Of a DNA stretch of 64,000 bases, positions 54,974 through 64,000 are shown in pieces. The translations under genes were made by a program, and so were the position numbers. The notes beneath the pieces are model-generated. The model had not been told where the DNA came from. It made no database searches and was given only the letters and a program-made list of their open reading frames with translations. The DNA comes from Eurosta solidaginis (Eukaryota; Arthropoda; Insecta; Diptera; Tephritidae). The first letter of the stretch is position 1, and the number at the start of each line of letters is the position of its first letter. The DNA is taken from NCBI RefSeq assembly GCF_040869045.1, contig NC_090321.1:33477426-33541425 (forward strand), written 5' to 3'.

Positions 54974-56330
54974 ACCTCTCTGAAGTTGGCAAGACAACTT
55001 TTACGTGGAAAAAAATTACCTATTGGGAAAATTGCCGTGAATTTGCCGTAATTTATCCGTGAAACAAAAAAATTTGCCGTGGCCATATTTTAGAAAATAC
55101 AGGGTGGCACGCCACTTAGCGTGCCACCCTCAGAAAACCACCTTAGAGACCAGTTAGGAAAATAATTCGTGCACACGAATTTGCCGTAAATTTGCCGTAG
55201 ATAAGTGGCATATTATATAATTTCGAAAAAAAAAAATTTAACTTTTTTATGGTGCACCGCCAACTTCACGTGAAGTTAGCGTGCCACTTTTCGAAAAGCA
55301 CCTTAGACACCAGTTAGGAAAATAATTCTTGCACGTGAATTTGCCGTAAATTTGTCGTGAATTATCCGTGAAAGAAAAAAATTTTCCGCGGCCATGTTTT
55401 AGAAAATACAGGGTGGAACGCCAACTTCACGTGAAGTTAGCGTGCCACCCTCAGAAAACCACCTTAGAGGTCTGCTAGGAAAATAATTCTTGCACACGAA
55501 TTTGCCGTAAATTTGCCGTAGATAAGTGGCATATTTTATAAATTCGAAAAAAAAAATTTTTTAATTTTTTTTATGGTGCACTCCCAACTTCACGTGAAGT
55601 TAGCGTGCCACCCTCAGAAAACCACCTTAGTGGTCAGCTGGGAAAATAATTCTTGCACACGAATTTGCCGTAAATTTGCCGTAGATAAGTGGCTTATTTT
55701 ATAAATTCGAAAAAAAAAAATTTCTAATTTTTTTATGGTGCACCGCCAACTTCACGTGAAGTTAGCGTGCCACCCTCAAAAAACCACCTTAGAGGCCAGC
55801 TAGGAAAATAATTCTTGCACACGTATTTGCCGTAAATTTGCCGTAGATAAGTGGCATATTTTATAAATTCGAAAAAAAAAAATTTCAAATTTTTTTTATG
55901 GTGCACCGCCAACTTCACGTGAAGTTAGCGTTCCACCCTCAGAAAACCACGTTAGAGGCCAGCTAGGAAAATAATTCTTGCGCACAAATTTGCCGTAAAT
56001 TTGCCGTAGATAAGTGGCAATTTTTTTTTCCAATTTATAAACTAAATTTGCCGTAGATAAGTGGCAAATTTTTTTTTCGAATTTATAAACTATGCCACTT
56101 ATCTACGGCAAATTTACGGCAAATTCGTGTGCAAGAATTATTTTCCTAGCTGATCTGTAAGGGGGTTTTCTGAAGGTGGCACGCTAACTTCACGTGAAGT
56201 TGGCGTGCCACCCTGTATTTTCTAAAATATGGCCACGGCAATTTTTTTTGTTTCACGGATAAATTACGGCAATTTTCCCAATAGGTAATTTTTTTCCACG
56301 TAAAAGTTGTCTTGCCAACTTCAGAGAGGT
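54974..56330. mobile_element. Foldback transposon inserted in LINE ORF1
   Basis: A 1357-bp element with long inverted ends, ACCTCTCTGAAGTTGGCAAG and its complement. The interior is a tandem repeat of about 160-163 bp (AATAATTC at 55161, 55321, 55482, 55645, 55807, 55970). Each unit carries AACTTCACGTGAAGTTAGCG, itself a palindrome, and TTTGCCGTAAATTTGCCGTA. Flanks GGCTGAAGG (54965-54973) and GGGTGAAGG (56331-56339) form a 9-bp duplication with one mismatch. Removing the element and one flank restores a continuous ORF1 frame, showing insertion into an intact gene. Confidence 0.9.
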
Positions 56331-56422
56331 GGGTGAAGGGGGCTTCGAACACTCTAAACCAAAAGGGCAAGGGGAGGACGACGAGGTCACGACGAAGGTG
56401 CTGGAGGGAGACAAACAGCCCA

Positions 56423-57022
56423 ATGGTGCTGCGAGTCCTACAGATACACCTCCAACACAGTAAAGTGGCGTCGAGCGAACTCCTCCTAACCCTTGAGGAG
56501 GGTTCGTTTGACGTGGCGCTGATTCAGGAGCCGTGGCTCTCATCGGGAGGAAAGGTTTCTGGACTTAGCGCGCGCGGATTTGGCGTTTACTATGCGCTAA
56601 CGGAAGGACGGGTGCGAGCTGTAGTAATGGTAAGGAAACAGCTGCATTCATATATGCTGCCTAATTACACAACTGAGGGCCTCGTAGTGGTGGCAGTTGA
56701 GCAAAGGAATAAGCAGGCACTTATCCTGGCATCCTGCTACATGGCCCATGCTGCGGAGGTTCCACCGATGGAGTGCAAGAAGCTAGTACAGGACGAAGGG
56801 CGCAAAGGGCGGTTGGTCATAGGCGCGGATGCAAATGCGCACCACAATGCGTGGGGAGGAGCAGATACGAACGAGAGCGGCGAATCTCTATTTTGTTACA
56901 TCCTGCAAACCAATTTGCAGATAGCCGACAGGGGAAATGTCCCTACATACATTGGTCCAACATCCAGCAATGTTTTGGATATTACACTGAGCTCCGAACG
57001 TGATACATATATCAAGGTATGA
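56423..57022 (+). CDS. LINE ORF2 endonuclease, 5' part
   Basis: I chose ATG 56423 because MVLRVLQIHLQHSKVASSEL is where this endonuclease family starts; it overlaps the end of ORF1 in another frame. Motifs: QIHLQHSK (the first catalytic site, where I expect QIN, so Asn seems changed to His), ALIQEPWL (Glu), VIGADANAHHNAWG (Asp, Asn) and SSNVLDITL. A frame break at about 57020 separates it from FSDHAYISF (Asp-His) at 57050. The enzyme is therefore doubly impaired. Confidence 0.8.
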   Translation: MVLRVLQIHLQHSKVASSELLLTLEEGSFDVALIQEPWLSSGGKVSGLSARGFGVYYALTEGRVRAVVMVRKQLHSYMLPNYTTEGLVVVAVEQRNKQALILASCYMAHAAEVPPMECKKLVQDEGRKGRLVIGADANAHHNAWGGADTNESGESLFCYILQTNLQIADRGNVPTYIGPTSSNVLDITLSSERDTYIKV

Positions 57023-57026
57023 TTGA

Positions 57027-59718
57027 ATGGTTCTCGATAGACCATCCTTCTCCGACCATGCCTATATCAGCTTCAGCATCCCCCTAAAGAGGGTAGCGAA
57101 GGGAGGAACCTTTAGCAACCCTAGGTCAGCAAACTGGACTAAATTCCAGAAACAGGTAGAAACGAAACTGGACCAACCCAAAGAGGTTGCCAATGTGGAA
57201 GAACTGGAGGAGTCTAATGAATTCCTAACAAGGACGCTTATGACTGCGTATAACAAAGCTTGCCCTCTAAAAGAGGGAAAGCAAAGCCGCCATGGTGGAG
57301 CAATGAGCTGAGTCTTCTAAGAAGACAGGTAAAAGAAATTTTTAAGCTAGCAAAGACCGCGCAAAGCGAAGCGTGTCGGGACGAGTACAGGGATCTACTG
57401 AGGATCTACAAGCGTGAAATTTCCAGGGCGAAGAGAATCTCATGGAAAAGTTTCTGTACGGACATAGAGTGCTCCAGCGAAACAGCACGGTTGAGAAAAG
57501 TCCTAGCAAGGGGAAATATAGTCCAGGGACTAATAAAGAAAGAGAACGGGGAATGGTCACGTAATAGTGAGGAATCCCTTGAGGTGCTTCTCGATACACA
57601 TTTCCCATCGGGAGATGGTTTAGAAGAGCCAGCAGACAGCACTCACACGATCACGGCTTGGTGACCGATACCAAGATCGAGTGGGCAGTGAAGACGTTTT
57701 CTAAGTTTAAATCGCCGGGCCCAGATGGTATATTGCCGGCCATGCTACAAGTTTCAAGTAGGGTGGTCGTGGAATGGCTTAAAATAATATTCGATGGGTA
57801 AGACTGAATCATGCACCGCACTCTTGGAGAACTGCTCGTGTAGCTTTCCTACCAAAGGCGGGAAAGATCGGGCACGTGTATCCCAAAGATTATAGACCCA
57901 TTAGCTTAACATCATTTCTGCTCAAAGCCCTTGAGAGGCTGATAGATGTGTACATAAAGTCCAACGTGGATGAAAAGCTGCTCTCCACAACACAACATGC
58001 GTACACCAAAGGCAAGTCGGTACACACCGCATTGCATAGGGTGTTAATAAGCGTAGAGAAAGCCCTGGAATATAAGGAATATGTTCTCGGAGTCTTCTTA
58101 GACATTGCCGGGGCTTTCAATAATGTCTCTAAATGGGCGATTATGGATGGTCTTAATTACATTAAAGTACATCTAGCCTTAACTAGATGGATCGGCTGTA
58201 TGTTAAATTGCAGGAAGATTACATCACAATGGGGATTGTACGAGGCCGGCAGTGGACAGGGGAACGCCGCAGGGAGGGGTGCTATCACCTCTGCTGTGCA
58301 CGCTGGTCATCAACCAACTGCTCAGGCATTTTATGACCCTTAAAACTTACGGCTTACGCGGATGACGTTGCAATTGTCATAAGTGGAAAGTGCCTTCAGC
58401 GATTAGCTCTTTGATGGATCGGGCGCTTCGGGATATTCATACCTGAGCATCAAATGTCGGGTTGTAAGTCAACGCGGATAAGACGGATATGGTCTTGTTT
58501 ACAAAGAGGTACAAGGTCCCAAATTGGATCAGGCCTATGTTAGGAGGGGTGAGCCTACAGGATAAACCATGCACAAAGTATCTAGGAATCAACCTAGACA
58601 GTAAGCTGTCATGGAAGCTCAACGTGGAGGATGAAGAAGGCTTCTACGGCACTTTATGCATGTAAAAGAATGCTGGGGTGTACGTGGGGCTTATCGCCCT
58701 CTCTTTCTCATTGGGTTTTTACAGCGATTGTAAGCCCTATCCTATACTATGCAGTTCTTGTTTGGTGGAAAGCCACACAAAAAGCAACCTACCTCAAAAA
58801 ATTAGAGTGGGTATGCAGACTATCAATGCTTAGCATTACGGGTGCCCTGAAAACAACCCGGACAGCTGCACTTCTGCTCATTCCACCTGTAAACCTGGTA
58901 CCAAAGAACATAGCGTTAACAACTGAAACCAGGCTCGGTGCCTCGGGGCAGCTTGTGCGCCGACCATACGGCCATAGTAGTATAGCGTCATCAATCACAA
59001 GAGGTGGACGGCCAAAATAGAGGTGGACGGTTGGCGCAAGGGTGCTCAAATGGCGGACGAGGCTATACATGTGTACACAGATGGTTCCAAGGTAGTGGAA
59101 GGAGTGGGATCTGCGGTATACTGTGCTGATCCGGAAATAAACAGATCATACAGGCTGCCGGATTACTGTAGCGTTTTCCAAGCGGAAATAGTAGCCGTAA
59201 CCAAAGCAGTAGAAACCCTGGAAGAAAATAGCCCAAGCTGAAATCGTGTTAACTTTTATATTGACAGTCAAGCAGCAATAATCTCGCATACCACAGCATC
59301 TAAATGCGTGTTAGAGTGTAAGCAGTCCCTGGAGAGAATCGGGACAGGGAGAAGCATACATCTATATTGGGTCCCAGGGCATATGAGAATAGATGGGAAT
59401 GAAAAAGCGGATGAACTAGCTAAAAATGGCGCATCCCTTGAAGCTTGCTCCGTGGACGTCCCAATTAGACTGGGCGAAATTAAGCGAAGGCAAGAGGTGC
59501 ACATGATCGACCAAGCAGGAAAGATGTTGGTTCAAGCGCGGGGCTGGAAAGTGTCGAAGATTATGTGCAGGTCTTACAACCTTAGACTAACAAAGTTGCT
59601 TCTATCATTAAAAAGAGAGGACTGTAGAATCATGACGGGTATTCTGACTGGACACTGCCTTCTGGCGTCACATGCCTTTAAATTAGGCTTGGTGATAGCA
59701 CGTCGCAATAGGTTCTAG
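57027..59718 (+). pseudogene. LINE reverse transcriptase and RNase H, disrupted
   Basis: Fragments in successive frames: FSDHAYISF and a connector (57027-57311), KPPWWSNELSLLRRQVKE to GDGLEEP (57260-57664), FKSPGPDGILPAMLQ (57710), DYRPISLTSF, QHAYTKGKSVHTAL and GVFLDIAGAFNNVS (57876-58343). Next come a damaged block where QGGVLSP is expected, LTAYADDVAIV (58345), KYLGINLDSKLSW (58580) and RNase H from 59065 with YTDGSK, FQAEIVAV, a stop at 59239, YIDSQAAI, and VPGHMRIDGNEKADELAKNG. The RNase H catalytic set D-E-D-D is still recognisable although split by the stop. Confidence 0.85.
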
Positions 59719-59721
59719 GCA

Positions 59722-60165
59722 ACAAAGCCCGTAAACAGAGTAGCACCGCAAGGTGGGGTTTTAGGGGCGTACACAGTATTGGTGACGCTAGTTATCAACC
59801 AATTGCTTAGGCGGTTCGACGGAGGACCAGTCAAACTGCATATCAGATTACGTCTCAGACATTATAAGCGGCAGATGCCTAAAAATAATCAGCTCTCTGA
59901 TGGATCAGGCACTTCGGGATGTCATCTGGGGTCGAGTTAACCTCCAACGCGGAAAAAACGATCTAGTATTGTTTACTAGGAAATGTAAGGTCGCTAACTG
60001 GACCAAGCCTAAGCTTGGATGTGTAACCCTACAAGAACAATATAGCCCCAAAATATCTAGGAGTCATCCTAACTGGTAAGTTGTCTGTGAAAGAGAGAGC
60101 GAAGAAAACCTACGTGACATTGTATGCATGCAAGAGGATGCTATGATGCACGTGGGGCCGATCTT
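59722..60165 (+). mobile_element. Second LINE RT fragment joined to the first
   Basis: Starts CAACAAAGCCCGTAAACAGA and continues VAPQGGVLG, LLRRFDGG, a damaged YADD region, KYLGVIL and TYVTLYACKRML. This repeats RT blocks already present upstream in a different copy, so it is a separate insertion or recombination partner and not a continuation. Confidence 0.75.
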
Positions 60166-60370
60166 GTTAGTCGACTAAATTTTACTGTTCCTGGTAGAAC
60201 GTCCAGGCACTGTGTGCCTTTTTATTTACCACTTTACCGGTCTTCACACTACAACAACTTGTATAACTGCATCAGTTTTGAATGTTCGTTTTCCGCGTTG
60301 CATAATTCAATACTCTCACGTCTGGACTGATATTTTGTACTTTCTTTCATATGTATGGTTGAATTTAATT
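60166..60370. other. Spacer
   Basis: No supported feature. The expected LINE continuation is absent. Confidence 0.35.
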
Positions 60371-62487
60371 ATTTTTATACTCAGCTGTGCAGAGCTCACA
60401 GAGTATATTAACTTTGTTCGCATAACGGTCATCCGTATGGGCATAAACTAATCGAGATAGATATAGACTTATATATATCAAAATGATCTGGGCAAAAAAA
60501 AGAAATTTATTTAGCCATGTCCGTCCTCCGTCCGTAAACACGATAACTTGAGTAAATTTTGAGGTATCTTGATGAAATTTGGTATGTAGGTTCCTGGGCA
60601 CTCATCTCAGATCGCTATTTAAAATGAAGGAAATCGGACTATAACCACGTCCACTTTTTCGATATCGAAAATTTCGAAAAACCTAAAATGTGCGATAATT
60701 CATTACGAAAGACGGATAAAGCGATGAAATTTGGTAGGTGGGTTGACCTTACGACGTAGAATAGAAAATTAGTAAAATTTTGGACAATGGGCGTGGCACC
60801 GCCTACTTTTGAAAGAAGGTAATTTGAAAGTTTTACAAGCTGTAATTTGGCAGTCGTTGAAGATATCATGATGAAATTTGGCCAGAGCGTTACTCCTATT
60901 CCTATATGTGAGCCAAATAAAAATTTGCAAAATCGGATGACGAACACGCCCACTTTTCAAAAAAATTTTATTTAAAGTCAAATTTTAACAAAAAATTTAA
61001 TATCTTTACAGTATATAAGTAAATTATGTCAACATTCAACTCCAGTAATAATATGGTTCAACAAAATACAAAAATAAAAGAAAATTTCGAAATTGGCGTG
61101 GCTCCGCCCTTTTTAATTTAATTTGTCTAGAATACTTTTAATGCCATAAGTCGAACAAAAATTAACTATGACCACGCCCACTTTTACGATATCGAAAATT
61201 ACGAAAAATGAAAAAAATTCCATAATTCTATACCAAATATGAAAAAAGAGGTGAAACATTGTAATTGGATTGGTTTATTGACGCAAAATATAACTTTAGA
61301 AAAAACTTTGTAAAATGGGTGTGACACCTTCCATATTAAGTAAAATAAAATGAAAACGTTCTGCAGCGCGAAATCAAAAGCCATTGGAATCTTGGCAGGA
61401 ATACTATTCGTGGTATTACATATATAAATAAATTAGCGGTACCCGACAGATGATGTTCTGGGTCACCCTGGTCCACATTTTGGTCGATATCTCGAAAACG
61501 CCTTCACATATACAACTAAGGGCCACTCCCTTTTAAAACCTCATTAATACCTTTAATTTCATACCCATATCATACAAACACATTATAGAGTCACCCCTGG
61601 TCCACCTTTATGGCGATATTTCGAAAAGGAGTCCACCTATAGAACTAAGGCCCACAGTTCGTCATAGAGTCTATGCCCCTACCAAATTTCACAAGGATTG
61701 ATAAATTTTTGTTCGACTTATGGCATTAAAAGTATTCTAGACGAATTAAATGAAAAAGGGCGAAGCCATGCCCATTTTGAAATTTTCTTTTATTTTTGTA
61801 TTTTGTTGCACCATATTATTACTGGAGTTGAATGTTGGCATAATTTAATTATACTGTAAAGATATTAAATTTTTTGTTAAAATTTGACTTTAAAACAAAA
61901 TTTTTTTTAAAGTGGGCGTGTTCGTCATCCGATTTTGCTAATTTTTATTTAGCACACATATAGTAATAGGAGTAACGTTGCTGCCAAATTTCATCACGAT
62001 ATCTTCAACGACTGCCAAATTACAGCTTGCAAAACTTTTAAATTACCTTCTTTTAAAAGTGGGCGGTGCCACGCCCATTGTCCAAAATTTTAATAATTTT
62101 CTATTTTTCGTCGTAAGGTCAACGCACCTACCAATCGCTTTATCCGTCTTTGATAATGAATTTTCGCACTTTTTCGGTTTTTTGAAATTTTCGATATCGA
62201 AAAAGTGGGCGTGGTTGTAGCCCGATTTCGTTCATTTTAAATAGCGATCTGAGATGAGTGCCCAGGAACCTACATACCCAATTTCATCAAGATACCTCAA
62301 AATTTACTCAAGTTATCGTGTTTACGGACGGACAGACGGACGTGGCTAAATGAATTCCTTTTTTCGCCCAGATCATTTTGATATATAGAAGTCTATATCT
62401 ATCTCGATTAGTTTATGCCGTTGCGGATTACCGTTATGCGAACAAAGTTAATATACCCTGTGAGCTCTGCTCAGCTAAGTATAAAAA
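60371..62487. mobile_element. Palindromic dimer of HINE-like family A
   Basis: The left copy reads forward from TATACTCAGCTGTGCAGAG (60376) to about 61655. The right copy reads in reverse from about 61656 to 62483, ending in the complement of the same 5' terminus (AGCTCTGCTCAGCTAAGTAT). Both outer ends are 5' ends and neither 3' terminus is present, so the copies are joined tail to tail. The left copy has an internal deletion near 61163. Several hundred bp of each arm match. Confidence 0.88.
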
Positions 62488-63145
62488 CTTGAGGAGAATG
62501 CAGATTATCAATGATTAGCATAACCGGAGCCCTAAAAGCTACTCCGACATTAGCATTGCTTGCCTTTCTACACATGATCTAATGGCCAAAAATGTAGCGT
62601 TAGCCACTACGACGAGACTCAAGGCCTCGGAGAGGTTGCGTGCAGACCGTATGGCCAAGCAGTATAAAAATAAAATAAAAATAAATGTAAGGCGCGATAT
62701 CCTCCGAAGAGATCTAAGGCCGAGCTTCTCTTCCAATTTGCGTCGTGCTCCTCTTGATTTTCCCTACAAATCGGCCGGACGGGACCTACATGTTTTATGC
62801 CGACTCCGAACGGCATCTGCAAGGCAGATGAGTTTTCACTGAGAGCTTTTCATGGCAGAAATACACCCGGAGTGGTTGCCAAACACTGCCGAGGGGCGAC
62901 CCCGCTTAGAAAAATTTTCTTCTAATTGAAAAATCTTATTTCTAAAATTTTGATGTTGCTTTGCCCGGGAGTTGACCCAGGGCATACGGTGTGATAGGCG
63001 GAGCACGCTACCATCACACCACGGTGGCCATAGCAGTATAGCCTGATCTAATATCGGGTAAACGAAATATATGGTTCCATGCCTGTGCTTCGACTTCAAC
63101 TGCTTTTGAAGGTGCGTGTCAGATTTACATACGGCGACTCTTTCT
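62488..63145 (+). mobile_element. LOA-type LINE fragment carrying a nested SINE
   Basis: 62488-62666 and 63026-63145 together match 58800-59000 of the larger LINE (AGATTATCAATGATTAGCAT, GTAGCGTTAGCCACTACGAC, GCAGTATAGC). The match is split by the SINE. Frames are broken. Confidence 0.75.
62667..63028 (-). mobile_element. tRNA-derived SINE, copy 3, with target duplication
   Basis: The best-preserved copy. Minus-strand head at 63028; box A TGGTAGCGTG (complement of about 63004-63015); box B GGGTCAACTCC (complement of about 62967-62979); A/T-rich tail at 62667-62685. Flanks GGCCAAGCAGTATA (62653-62666) and GGCCATAGCAGTATA (63026-63040) are the target duplication, both inside LINE sequence. Confidence 0.9.
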
Positions 63146-63639
63146 AAGCAATAATTTGACATTCTATATCAATTCTTTCTAAACATTTGAAAACAGAAGA
63201 AAGACAGCTCAATGCAAGTCGCCGAGCACAAGAAACTCGGTGCCCCCGCTTACCTCGTTACCCCTCTTGCCCAAATAACGAGTTTCAACAACAATAATAT
63301 TTGTGTATAAACAGCGACTTAAGCTGATATTATATGAAATTGCTATGAACACTTCATTTTAAAAAGTTTTATAAACCTTTTGTACTTTTCCCTCCATATT
63401 CATAACATATAGGTAAAATAGGTTTATAAAGCTCTTATAACCCAAACATTTGTACGGAAATGTCAATTTAAAATGCTCTTTAAACCGGTTATATTTTTTA
63501 TGAAAACAGGGGTTTATCCATAAAAGGGTTACAATTTTTCACGGCTATTTCACCCAAAAATTTCATAGCTATAACGGGCAGAGTGATTTAAATAATAAGA
63601 TTTAGTTTATATGGCTTTAACTTAAATTTAGAAGTATTT
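63146..63639. other. Intergenic, nothing recognised
   Basis: AT-rich DNA upstream of the third promoter-like block. A short CCGAG/CTCGG hairpin near 63211 is the only local structure noted. Confidence 0.4.
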
Positions 63640-63740
63640 TTATTGTGTCAAATTCTTGAAATCTAGAAGGTAAAGTTTTTTCTTATTTGAATTAACGCGA
63701 CCCAATTATGTATAAATAGCGTCAACAAAAGATTTCTAAC
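63640..63740 (+). promoter_or_regulatory. Third, diverged copy of the protease-homologue promoter
   Basis: Shares TTGTGTCAAATTCTTG, AAATCTAGAAGGT, ATTATGTATAAATAGCG and CAACAAAAGATTTCTAAC with 51431-51540, in the same order and spacing. TATA box TATAAATA at about 63711-63718. The downstream 260 bp look like a 5' UTR rich in CA and AAC; no coding start is seen before the window ends. Confidence 0.65.
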
Positions 63741-64000
63741 TTTTCAACAACAAATAAACACAAAACAATAAACGCACCAAACAAACCCACAAAGAAGGTC
63801 AAACGACTAGAATTACTGAATTTTACCTGTCTCAGTCAGCCGCACAAATCGTTCAGTAAAAACCACCCTCGGTTCTGAATGAACACACAGCCCATACACA
63901 CAAATATACACAAGCATCAATTTTGACAATATCTGCTCATGTAACCGAACTACAAATACAAGACAAACGACAACAAAAGAAAAAAGAACGAAAATCGACA
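63741..64000 (+). other. Possible leader sequence downstream of the third promoter
   Basis: Purine/CA-rich DNA without a long ORF, consistent with a transcribed leader whose coding exon would be past the window end. Confidence 0.3.

Larger units (their letters stand above)
53128..59720 (+). mobile_element. LOA-type LINE with ORF1, endonuclease, RT and RNase H
   Basis: Order: a 5' UTR containing a perfect 10-bp stem CTATGAGGCG/CGCCTCATAG (53194-53203, 53235-53244), ORF1 in two frames (53504-54614), a foldback transposon (54974-56330), endonuclease (56423-57080), RT (57160-58990) and RNase H (59020-59600). Presence of RNase H with an R1/LOA-type endonuclease suggests the LOA clade. Many frameshifts make this copy inactive. 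The normal 3' end is absent; another RT fragment is joined at 59722. Confidence 0.85.

Overview
The window looks like repeat-dense, AT-rich chromosomal DNA from a dipteran insect. A tephritid-like fly is my best guess: the coding style is insect, there is a trypsin-fold secreted protein with a fly-type TATA promoter, and most of the DNA consists of dispersed elements organised like the Drosophila DINE-1/INE-1 group. There is no bacterial-style gene organisation, and I see no tRNA, rRNA or CRISPR.

Only two host-type coding features can be supported. One is a THAP zinc-finger first exon on the minus strand (1616-1850) with a strong splice donor. The other is a single-exon secreted serine-protease homologue at 51573-52298 that has lost its catalytic histidine. 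Its promoter block recurs without a linked coding sequence at 48366-48450 and, more diverged, at 63640-63740, which suggests the remains of a gene cluster.

Everything else recognisable is mobile DNA. 1-8 kb: LINE fragments, a tRNA-type SINE and a nearly complete PHD-finger LINE (4040-7900) whose first ORF carries a 2A-like motif. 9-10 kb: foldback and minisatellite DNA. 11-16.7 kb: an inverted-orientation Helentron-like element (called HINE-like below) that swallowed a LINE fragment and a 2.9-kb RTE element. 17-20 kb: RTE and SINE debris. 20-31.7 kb: several HINE-like copies of two families, one with a 152-bp central tandem repeat. 32-40 kb: LINE debris, an RTE fragment, a TAA-flanked DNA element with a LINE inside, a probable solo LTR and a hAT element with a BED finger. 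40.8-46.7 kb: two further HINE-like elements, one split by a LINE fragment. 47-52.6 kb: palindromic MITEs, a 2.36-kb foldback element inserted in the protease-homologue promoter, and that gene. 53-60 kb: a LOA-type LINE interrupted by a second foldback element. 60.4-62.5 kb: a palindromic HINE-like dimer. 62.5-63.1 kb: a LINE fragment with a nested SINE.

The most notable pattern is a set of three HINE-like families. They share a 5' TATAC start and a 3' CTTACTTGTT end but carry different subterminal inverted repeats and terminal hairpins. Two of them carry amplified internal tandem repeats. Several target-site duplications can be read directly and give a relative insertion history.
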